A stretch of DNA of 29,157 nucleotides from an uncultured Prevotella sp. (lineage in GTDB: Bacteria; Bacteroidota; Bacteroidia; Bacteroidales; Bacteroidaceae), in contig URYG01000014.1 of assembly GCA_900551985.1 (NCBI GenBank), forward strand, positions 1 through 29,157, read 5' to 3'. The notes beneath the pieces were generated by a model, which was not told the DNA's origin, did no database searches, and was given only the letters and a program-made list of their open reading frames with translations. A program made the position numbers and the translations under genes. Below, in pieces: positions 9,141-15,518 of the stretch (positions within the stretch are counted from its first letter, which is position 1; each line of letters starts with the position of its first letter).

Positions 9141-10823
9141 ATGAGAATGTTTAAATATTATCTATTGTTTTTGATTTTCCTTTCATCTTGTAGTGTTGAC
9201 AATATTGTTGATCATCAGACTTTGTCTTTTGAAAAGTGTGACTCAACAAATGGCAAAGTTGCATATCCCAATAGATGGAATAATTTAACAAGAAGTTCTG
9301 TTGTCACGTCAAGCTGGGAAAAATGGGAAACTGTGCAATTGGCTTCTGGTAGTTATGTTCATACTCCATGGAATAAGAAAATCACTTCTGGTACTATACC
9401 TTATGAAATCCGTACCGACATTCTTCCGAGTGATGGATGGGATTTAATAGCTCATACGGTGAATGGATATGGAGAAAATGGTATGAATTATTTGATTTTT
9501 CATAATCATTATACAGGAATACTAAAGATATTTTATTATTTAGAGCCAAATAGCTCAAATTTACAAAATACAGCAATATGGAAGCTTCATTTTGAAAATC
9601 CTCAATCCTTTTTGGCCTTTACTGGTGAATATGCTCGATTGTCTACAGATAAATCTGTGCGAGATATTTATTTAAGTAATATTACGAGTGACGATTCTAG
9701 AGGCTTTAATGTTGGGTGGAATTGTTTTCAGGTAGAATTGGCTTATGACCCAGATTTTACAGAGGGTAGCTTGCAAATTATACCGATGTCGATGACAACT
9801 TCATCAATAAAACTTGATGGCAATCTTAATTCTAAGACAAAGGGTACTGTTATATCTACTACGACATCTAATCCATTGAATGGAGTGGTCAAAGGTGTTG
9901 CAAGTTTAGTTGGAAATACTGCCAAAGATTGGGTTTCTGATCAAGTAAAGGATGCCAACTTTGGAGATGATGTGAAAAAGTCTCTTAGCAGTGGGGCTGG
10001 TTCTTTGGTTACCTCTGCTGTGGGAGCTGCTTTAGGTTCTTTTGTTGGATCGTTTTCCAAGACAACTCAAACCACTCAATCTGTTCAGTTGAATACTGTA
10101 GGAACTGTAGAATTAGAAGGTGAGATGAAAACATTGCAAACAGGATTGATTGTGCCTTTGTCTATGTCTATATCTGTGAAAAATGTTGGGCGATTAGGAG
10201 TTTGGTGCCTTACGAAGAAGCCTGCTGTTCTTGTAAATCCTTATGTGGTTTTAGAAAAGCAAAATATTGGGACTCCATTTTGGTTCGATTATAGGATGTA
10301 TGCTAGTACTGATTGGGACAATAGCGAGAATGTTGTCTTTAATCCTGATTTGGTTTCTAGGTTAGATGGTTCTAATCCTGCTCGAGTTTGGATGGATACG
10401 CAAATAGGTGGTCCTTCTGTCCAAAAAGCTTTTGGTACCAAATATTCTGATCACGGTTTGGTGCATTTTATTACAGCTGGTAATTGGCTATATGGCAAGA
10501 CATACACAATGGGAGCTTCATATTATCTTGTTACTTTACCTTTTTGGGATGAAGATGGTAACGTTATAGAAGACATGGATATTTCACAAGCTCCAATAGA
10601 AACTTATATACCAACTACGCCTGATGGTCTTCCTGGCGCTCGTTCAGAGTTTGATACATTTTCAGATTTCATTTCTCTGTTTAACATAAAGATAAATACA
10701 AAAGAAGGTAATACGGTTTCTTTATATCACAAATTTGTTCCTTATTTAAAATGGGATTATTCTCGTTTTGATGACCACCTGTATTTAGAAGAATATCCTA
10801 ATGTTCCTATCGTAAAAAAATAA
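9141..10823 (+). CDS. Unrecognised surface lipoprotein with internal glycine-rich hydrophobic segment
   Basis: A 560-residue protein from the ATG at 9141 (9147 also possible). The leader MRMFKYYLLFLIFLSSC has a lipobox Cys at residue 17; the in-frame codons from 9090 lie in the hairpin and give no signal peptide. Residues 85-200 contain an aromatic beta-rich stretch (NYLIFHNHYTGILKIFYYLE). Residues 245-305 are distinct: a Gly/Val/Ala amphipathic run (NPLNGVVKGVASLVG), a charged spacer, then a glycine-zipper-like hydrophobic run (GAGSLVTSAVGAALGSFVG). They are followed by Thr/Gln-rich sequence and long beta strands. That layout recalls membrane-inserting segments, but I recognise no toxin family. 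The DNA is AT-rich compared with the susC/susD genes, hinting at separate origin. Last gene of the operon; a terminator follows 40 bases later. Confidence 0.7.
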   Translation: MRMFKYYLLFLIFLSSCSVDNIVDHQTLSFEKCDSTNGKVAYPNRWNNLTRSSVVTSSWEKWETVQLASGSYVHTPWNKKITSGTIPYEIRTDILPSDGWDLIAHTVNGYGENGMNYLIFHNHYTGILKIFYYLEPNSSNLQNTAIWKLHFENPQSFLAFTGEYARLSTDKSVRDIYLSNITSDDSRGFNVGWNCFQVELAYDPDFTEGSLQIIPMSMTTSSIKLDGNLNSKTKGTVISTTTSNPLNGVVKGVASLVGNTAKDWVSDQVKDANFGDDVKKSLSSGAGSLVTSAVGAALGSFVGSFSKTTQTTQSVQLNTVGTVELEGEMKTLQTGLIVPLSMSISVKNVGRLGVWCLTKKPAVLVNPYVVLEKQNIGTPFWFDYRMYASTDWDNSENVVFNPDLVSRLDGSNPARVWMDTQIGGPSVQKAFGTKYSDHGLVHFITAGNWLYGKTYTMGASYYLVTLPFWDEDGNVIEDMDISQAPIETYIPTTPDGLPGARSEFDTFSDFISLFNIKINTKEGNTVSLYHKFVPYLKWDYSRFDDHLYLEEYPNVPIVKK

Positions 10824-10863
10824 TATTTTTTGAAAAGGTGTTCGGTGATTATTATAAAATATT

Positions 10864-10895
10864 AACTCGTTGGTGTTTGCCAACGAGTTTTTTTT
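10864..10895 (+). terminator. Intrinsic terminator, probably serving both converging genes
   Basis: A perfect 10-base-pair stem aactcgttgg (10864-10873) / ccaacgagtt (10880-10889) with loop tgtttg, followed by an unbroken T run to 10895. It sits between the end of the + strand lipoprotein gene (10823) and the end of the - strand gene (10897). It is a textbook terminator on the + strand; on the - strand the bases after the stem are also AT-rich, so it may work both ways. Confidence 0.9.
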
Positions 10896-10896
10896 A

Positions 10897-11928
10897 TTAC
10901 TTCTTTTTCAGCATCATCAGGCGTGATTTTTCCTTAGCCAAGGCTTGCATATCCACGGCAACATCGTCTTCATCTACGATTTCCACACCCGTCATCGTTT
11001 CTATCACATCCTCCATGGAAACTACGCCGCGAAGGCATCCGTATTCATCTACGATAATGGAGATGTGCTCTCGCTTTTCCAGCATCTTTTCCCAGATCTG
11101 ATATAGTGATTCGTCCTCTTTGAAGGAAAGAATCGGGCGCATCAGCTCGGATAATCGGGTTTGGAACTCATCGTCTGAAACCGATTTGAGAACCACATCC
11201 TTCAGGATGTAGCCTACGATGTAGTCCTTATTGTTATCATATACAGGAATGCGTGAGAAATTCCACTTCTTCTGTTCGTAAAACTCCTTGGTGGTTAGAT
11301 GCATATTAGCAGATTCTACCACGATGGATGGCGTCATCACCTCTTTAGCCTTAACTCCAGCCAGACGGATGCAGCTCTTGATGATCTTGCTTTCCGATTC
11401 ACGGAAGATGCCTTCTGTGGTTCCTACATCTACCATGGCAGAAACCTCTTCGCGGCTCATGGAAGCCTGGTGGCTCTTAGGCGTGAATACCTTTGTGATA
11501 AGTTCTGAGAGCAGCACCAGAGGATAGGTGATGAAGATGAGTACCCGGATAATCTTGGTGGATGACATTGCCAGCGAGCGCCAGTAAGAAGCACCGATGG
11601 TCTTCGGGATGATTTCTGAAAGCACCAGAATCAGCAGGGTGAGAATGGCGGAAATGATACCGAAGTATTCTTCGCCGAAGAGTTTGATAGACTCGGCACC
11701 CACGCCGGCAGAACCGATGGTGTGGGCGATGGTATTGAGCGAAAGTATGGCACCCACAGGGCGATCTACGTTGTTTTTATACAGTTTCATCAACGAGGCA
11801 GTCTTGTTGCCTTGATTCTCCTTCATCGAGATAAACGACATCGGAGTAGAAAGTAGCACCGCCTCCAGGACGGAGCATAAAAAGGATAGTGACAGAGCAC
11901 CTAAAAAATATAATATGATTAAACCCAT
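10897..11928 (-). CDS. CNNM/HlyC-type membrane protein: DUF21 transmembrane domain plus CBS pair
   Basis: A 343-residue inner-membrane protein. Residues 1 to about 170 are a DUF21 (CNNM transmembrane) domain: an N-terminal helix (LIILYFLGALSLSFLCSVLEAVLLS), then LNTIAHTIGSAGVG and the helix ISAILTLLILVLSEIIPKTIGA with the conserved SEIIPKT motif. It is followed by the SREEVSAMVDVGTTEGIF linker. Residues about 193-320 form a CBS pair (VMTPSIVV, then FSRIPVYDNNKDYIVGYILKDV, and HISIIVDEYGCLRGVVSMEDVIETMTG). The CorC/HlyC C-terminal domain of longer homologues is missing; the protein stops soon after the second CBS domain. The family is linked to divalent-cation (Mg2+/Co2+) transport or efflux; the hemolysin name is historical. 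It is not connected to the glycan genes. Start ATG at 11928 gives the full first helix. Confidence 0.92.
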   Translation of the reverse strand: MGLIILYFLGALSLSFLCSVLEAVLLSTPMSFISMKENQGNKTASLMKLYKNNVDRPVGAILSLNTIAHTIGSAGVGAESIKLFGEEYFGIISAILTLLILVLSEIIPKTIGASYWRSLAMSSTKIIRVLIFITYPLVLLSELITKVFTPKSHQASMSREEVSAMVDVGTTEGIFRESESKIIKSCIRLAGVKAKEVMTPSIVVESANMHLTTKEFYEQKKWNFSRIPVYDNNKDYIVGYILKDVVLKSVSDDEFQTRLSELMRPILSFKEDESLYQIWEKMLEKREHISIIVDEYGCLRGVVSMEDVIETMTGVEIVDEDDVAVDMQALAKEKSRLMMLKKK

Positions 11929-12082
11929 GTATTTTTAAATTCGTTAATAATATGTTATCTCAAGTAAGATAGGTATTATTTCCGGAGACTGCAGTTGAGG
12001 ATGTAATGGGGTACATTACATCTGTTTTGATTCGATATGGGCATATTGGTAAATATCTTCATTATTATGTTCTATTTTTCTG

Positions 12083-12090
12083 CAAAGATA
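12083..12090 (-). promoter_or_regulatory. Bacteroidota -7 promoter element for the DUF21/CBS gene
   Basis: On the - strand the sequence reads TATCTTTG followed by C, matching the Bacteroidota -7 consensus TAnnTTTG. No clear -33 TTG is found at the right distance. Transcription would begin near 12076 and give a leader of about 150 bases before the ATG at 11928. No other feature explains 11929-12082. Confidence 0.5.
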
Positions 12091-12173
12091 TAGATAAAAC
12101 TATGAATTTGATATTCTTTTGTTGAATATTAGTGTGTTTTAATATGTTTTTAGTGAATATTTGTAAAAGATTT

Positions 12174-12204
12174 GCCCCTGCTTGATTTCATATCAGGCAG
12201 GGGC
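12174..12204. other. GC-rich hairpin in intergenic region
   Basis: A 13-pair stem with one G-U: gcccctgcttgat (12174-12186), loop ttcat, atcaggcaggggc (12192-12204). On the + strand TGGTTTTG follows, a weak U tract. There is no evident intact gene for it to terminate; it may be a leftover terminator of a lost gene or an element of the mobile debris to its right. The rest of 11929-12288 shows no coding potential. Confidence 0.45.
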
Positions 12205-12288
12205 TGGTTTTGTAGTTATTTCTCATTCCAGATATTTCCTTACCGTTAACTGTCAGTTTTTAAATGACTGAAATGTTTATATGCATAA

Positions 12289-12330
12289 TATTCGGTAGCA
12301 TAGCGCATCTTGGTGGTTACTGGTGGTTAC
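12289..12330 (+). repeat. 42-base repeat, copy A (direct repeat with 28078-28119)
   Basis: The 42 bases starting tattcggtag and ending in a tandem of tggtggttac (12311-12320 and 12321-12330) recur at 28078-28119 with a single difference (C at 12299, T at 28088), in the same orientation. Copy A abuts the broken end of the yhcG fragment, whose homology to its family stops about where the repeat starts. A recombination (att-like) site or an end of a mobile element is the likely origin; the tandem decamer would suit a recombinase arm or core site. Confidence 0.8.
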
Positions 12331-12583
12331 TAAAGCTATTTACGACCTTTCCCTGTCGCTCATATAGATTGGTATCAAGAAAATTAAGCAAGACCGCACG
12401 GCTCCAGCCATTTTCTACGGTCTTATTCAGATAAAACACAGCACGCTCTACATCTTTACATTGCGATATGATGTACAAGTGATGCCCCCAAGGAACGGAG
12501 AAGAAAACGTCCTCGCTTATTGTGGCAACAGGTTGTTGCCTCTCATCGTTCCTTAATTGGGCAACAAGCTGTTGCCATTTCAC
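12317..12583 (-). pseudogene. Fragment of YhcG/DUF1016 PDDEXK-nuclease-family gene
   Basis: The frame encodes VPWGHHLYIISQCKD, then VENGWSRAVLLNFLD and LYERQGKVVNSF, which I recognise as the conserved middle of YhcG (DUF1016) proteins: the WSH/WGHH, ENGWSR and YERQGKA blocks. The family is about 330-380 residues with a C-terminal PDDEXK nuclease-like domain and is often found near mobile and defence genes. Here only about 80 residues remain: the N-terminal helices are absent (the frame opens with GTG at 12583) and the frame ends within the 42-base repeat (SNHQ then stop). It is truncated at both ends and surely non-functional. Confidence 0.8.
12524..12576. repeat. Two near-identical 17-base palindromes
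   Basis: Two copies of ggcaaca-N3-tgttgcc, at 12524-12540 (spacer ggt) and 12560-12576 (spacer agc), 36 bases apart, inside the yhcG fragment and next to a promoter-like sequence at 12587-12618. Perfect 7-base arms in each. They code for the QQPVA and QQLVA stretches, so they may be either protein-level repeat or operator-like/hairpin repeats. Confidence 0.75.
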
Positions 12584-12586
12584 CTA

Positions 12587-12618
12587 CAAAGATAACTGAT
12601 TTTTATGAGAAAATACAA
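12587..12618 (-). promoter_or_regulatory. Promoter-like sequence upstream of yhcG fragment
   Basis: The - strand has TTG (12618-12616), 21 bases, then TATCTTTG (12594-12587), a full match to the Bacteroidota promoter form. Transcription would start near 12580 and run into the yhcG fragment. It may be a surviving promoter of a lost gene; nothing intact lies downstream of it. Confidence 0.5.
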
Positions 12619-12773
12619 TCACAGGGTTGTTTTTCTGCGTAAATAAGACAAAATTGTGCAATTGACTTGCTTTTTATCTGTTCAGACCAAGAATAAATGC
12701 CTTTATTATCTTGAGCCAGAGCTGTCAATGCCCCCAGTAGGAGCATTGACAGAAAAATACTTTTTTTATTCAT
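12603..12773 (-). pseudogene. Truncated start of a secreted protein gene, downstream of GH31
   Basis: An ATG at 12773, only 27 bases after the GH31 stop on the same strand, opens a 56-codon frame. The first 20 residues are a good Sec signal peptide (MNKKSIFLSMLLLGALTALA, then QDN), followed by GIYSWSEQIKSKS. Then the sequence changes character and meets a stop at 12603. Spacing and leader match an operon partner of the GH31 gene, most simply a periplasmic or surface enzyme, of which only the first ~40 codons survive. The promoter and yhcG scrap right after it mark the likely rearrangement point. The identity of the lost protein cannot be told. A genuine small secreted protein is less likely. 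Confidence 0.55.
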
Positions 12774-12800
12774 ATTACGCAATAAATAAACAATAAACTA

Positions 12801-15338
12801 TCATAATTGTATCTTTACTGCCTTTCCATCATATTCCACACTCTTGCTTGCCTGCATAGGCTGGTCGCCTGCGCCACTATCAGCGCCCACCAGTACGATG
12901 TGGAATCTGCGATGCTGGAGCATTCCCTTATAGCTGCCCTTGCGTGGAGCGATACTCAGGGTTCGGTCTGCTTCATCCCATACAAACTGGATTTCAGAGA
13001 ACTTACCCTTCTCGTAGTTGTAGTTGTCGCCCTCGTCCTCATAGAGTGTAAATTTACAGTCTGCACCAGGATAAACACGGATTTCCAGGTCGTCCCAAGG
13101 CTTCTCTGAACTATACTGCACTTCAGGACCGAATGGCAGGATGGTACCAGCTTTGATGAATACAGGCATGATGTCGATAGGACAAAGACGCTGGATATCC
13201 TGACCGCCCTCATACTGAGCATTGCTCCAGAAATCATACCATTTATTACCCTTTGGCAAGTAAACATTCACAGGCGCAGCTGCCTTCCTTACATCAGGAT
13301 AGATGGTATGGCCCTTCTTCTCCTTGTCCTTCCAGGTATATAAAGGATCGGTTACCGGCTTCACCAGAATGTTGCGACCGAAGAGATACTCATCGTTCAG
13401 GCGGGAAGCCTTCTTGTCTGCCGCATAATCCATCACCAGGGCACGCATCATACTTCCGCTATTCTGCACGCACTCGCTTGCCGTACTGTAGATATAAGGC
13501 AAAAGGCGATAACGCAGCTTGATGGTCTTGATCATAGCATCATAAGCCCAGTCGCCCTGTTTTCCAAATTCATACAGTTCGCTTACCATCGGCGAAGAAC
13601 AGTGGTTGCGCATCAATGGCATGAAGGTTCCCCACTGCATCCAGCGGGTCTGCAGTTCCTGAATGGCAGGATTCTTTGGATTCTGTTCAAACTCCCAGTA
13701 GAAGAAGCCACCCAGGTCGGTGTTCCAGAATGGGATGCCGCAGAGCGAGAAGTTCAAGCCCGATGGAATCTGATTCTTCATCTCGTTCCAGGAAGCTACC
13801 ACATCACCGCTCCAGCAGATGGTGCCATAATGCTGAATACCGAAACTGCCGCTTCGGGTCATCTGGAGCGAACGCTTTTCATTGCCCTTCATCGCTCTCT
13901 GATGCTCGTAGATGCTCTTGTTGTGCAACAATGGGAAGGCGTTCTTCACGCCCAGCCATGAACCGTCGTAGGTCTGATAGTTCTCATCGCCCGGTTTCTC
14001 AAAATGGTCTGGCTCCGTAGAATCGGTCCACCAGGCATCGAAGCCCATCTGGTAGAGATGAGTAAGATACTTCCAGTAGAGGTTGCGAGCCTTCGGATTG
14101 AAGACATCGTATGGCATTACGCCACTCTGTCTTGGCCACGTTTCAAAAGGAAGAAGGGCATTCATCTTCTTCAGTTCACGATACTGCTCGGTCCAAGGAC
14201 CGAAACTTGCCCAGATGGAAATCATCAGATGAGCATCGTTCTTGTGAACGTACTTCACCATCTCCTCCGGACTCTTCAGGCGAGGCTCTCCCTGTGCCTT
14301 CATCTGCTTCATATCTGTTGGAAGATACTTGGCAAAGGCAGGGTCTCCCACCTTATTTATATAGTATGGGTTCTGGAACTTCATCGCATTCCAGTTGGAG
14401 TCGCATCCCCAATACTGCCAGTCCTGTACGATGGCATCGGTAGGAATCTTCAGTTCGCGATACTTATCCAATACGCCTGCCAGTTCATCGCTGGTCTTAT
14501 AGCGCTCGCGGCATTGCCAGAATCCCATCGCCCATTTCGGGAACATCGTAGCCTGTCCGGTGAGTTCACGGATGCTGGCGATGACTCCATCCTGTGTACC
14601 ATCCTTGTACATGAAATAGTAGTCGGCACTGGTTCCTACTTCACTGGTGAAGGAAGTACGGGAAGGCTGACTGTGATCTTCCTTGGATGCTACGATATCA
14701 TTGAAATAGGTTTTTCCCGCATTGTCCCAGTAAAGACCATAGCCTTTCTCGCTGGTGAAATAAGGGATGGCGATATAAGTATTGTTGTTCCAGAGTACGA
14801 TGTTCTGGCGGCCACGCTGATTCATATAAACATCACGCAGCTGTCCCAAGCCATAGATGGCCTCGTCGTCGGCAAGACGGAAGTCCTGCTCAATGCGGTA
14901 CTTGCCCTTGTTGGCTTCGTCCTTGCGGGCTTCCAGACGGGTCTTCGTATCGGTAAGTAGCAGCTTTCCATCTTTCGAAAGAAAGCGGATTTCGCCAGTC
15001 TGCTGGTTCAGTTCGACTGAAATGAAATTGGATTTAATATTTACAATATCTCCGTTTTCCTGTATCTGAACATCCTTCAGCTGCTGAGGCTTCAAGATGA
15101 CAGAATAGCTTTTCTTCTGAACGGGAGCACCAAGTCCGGCATCAGATTTCAGGATGCGGACGATGGATGGAGAATAGAATTCGATGGTTACATTCTGCTG
15201 AGCTACCTGGCGGGTGATAGACTTGGCAGCCGCACCTTTCTGTGTGCCTGCCACCTTTACGCTCTTGGCGCAGAGTTCACTTGGAACGCCAACGGCAGCG
15301 ATGCCCAAAAGGGCAATGAGAGATAAATTCTTTAGCAT
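12801..15338 (-). CDS. Secreted glycoside hydrolase family 31 enzyme, alpha-xylosidase/alpha-glucosidase type
   Basis: An 845-residue protein with a Sec leader (MLKNLSLIALLGIAAVGVPSELCA), so periplasmic or exported. Residues ~50-260 form the GH31 N-terminal beta-sandwich (AIYGLGQLRDVYMNQRG). The TIM barrel starts with FPKWAMGFWQCRERYK and VQDWQYWG. The motif WWTDSTEPD supplies the expected nucleophile Asp439, and CWSGDV supplies the acid/base Asp512; TDLGGF and MPLMRNHC follow. C-terminal beta domains (LFGRNILVKPVT, YLPKGNKWYDFW, YEDEGDNYNYEKG) complete the fold. The TDSTEPD nucleophile region and overall form resemble bacterial alpha-xylosidases that trim xyloglucan fragments, but the PA14 insert of several of those is not evident, and alpha-glucosidase or other GH31 activity is possible. 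It lies 180 bases downstream of an AraC-type sensor gene that probably controls it. Confidence 0.9.
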   Translation of the reverse strand: MLKNLSLIALLGIAAVGVPSELCAKSVKVAGTQKGAAAKSITRQVAQQNVTIEFYSPSIVRILKSDAGLGAPVQKKSYSVILKPQQLKDVQIQENGDIVNIKSNFISVELNQQTGEIRFLSKDGKLLLTDTKTRLEARKDEANKGKYRIEQDFRLADDEAIYGLGQLRDVYMNQRGRQNIVLWNNNTYIAIPYFTSEKGYGLYWDNAGKTYFNDIVASKEDHSQPSRTSFTSEVGTSADYYFMYKDGTQDGVIASIRELTGQATMFPKWAMGFWQCRERYKTSDELAGVLDKYRELKIPTDAIVQDWQYWGCDSNWNAMKFQNPYYINKVGDPAFAKYLPTDMKQMKAQGEPRLKSPEEMVKYVHKNDAHLMISIWASFGPWTEQYRELKKMNALLPFETWPRQSGVMPYDVFNPKARNLYWKYLTHLYQMGFDAWWTDSTEPDHFEKPGDENYQTYDGSWLGVKNAFPLLHNKSIYEHQRAMKGNEKRSLQMTRSGSFGIQHYGTICWSGDVVASWNEMKNQIPSGLNFSLCGIPFWNTDLGGFFYWEFEQNPKNPAIQELQTRWMQWGTFMPLMRNHCSSPMVSELYEFGKQGDWAYDAMIKTIKLRYRLLPYIYSTASECVQNSGSMMRALVMDYAADKKASRLNDEYLFGRNILVKPVTDPLYTWKDKEKKGHTIYPDVRKAAAPVNVYLPKGNKWYDFWSNAQYEGGQDIQRLCPIDIMPVFIKAGTILPFGPEVQYSSEKPWDDLEIRVYPGADCKFTLYEDEGDNYNYEKGKFSEIQFVWDEADRTLSIAPRKGSYKGMLQHRRFHIVLVGADSGAGDQPMQASKSVEYDGKAVKIQL

Positions 15339-15408
15339 ACTCTTGTTTATTATATTAGAGGGTTTATGATTTGTCCAGTTCCAAATACATAAGATTGTAT
15401 TTCGGTTG

Positions 15409-15416
15409 CAAAGGTA
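15409..15416 (-). promoter_or_regulatory. -7 promoter element for the GH31 gene
   Basis: The - strand reads TTACCTTTGCAACC, containing TACCTTTG (consensus TAnnTTTG). A start near 15402 would give a leader of about 64 bases before the ATG at 15338. The -33 box is poor, as expected if an activator such as the upstream AraC-type protein is needed (inference). Confidence 0.5.
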
Positions 15417-15472
15417 ATGCTAAATGGTGGAAAATGGATAAAACAAATGATGAATCGAGTGGTACATTTGTT

Positions 15473-15513
15473 GAAAAATGCCGGAAAAAGCCCCATTCCA
15501 GGGCTGTTCCGGC
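15473..15513 (-). terminator. Intrinsic terminator of the AraC-type sensor gene
   Basis: Read on the - strand, gccggaacagccc pairs with ggggctttttccggc (with a small internal bulge) around the loop, and ATTTTTC follows at 15479-15473. It begins 6 bases after the regulator stop codon (15519) and separates it from the GH31 gene, which has its own promoter. Confidence 0.75.
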
Positions 15514-15518
15514 ATCAT

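Noticed and set aside
12289..12330. Repeat as a tRNA 3' end (common integrase target)
   Set aside because: No CCA-type end, TPsiC arm or acceptor pairing in or next to either copy.
14004..14960. Long + strand open frame of 318 codons
   Set aside because: Shadow of the GH31 gene on the - strand; the other strand has clear catalytic motifs across the whole stretch.
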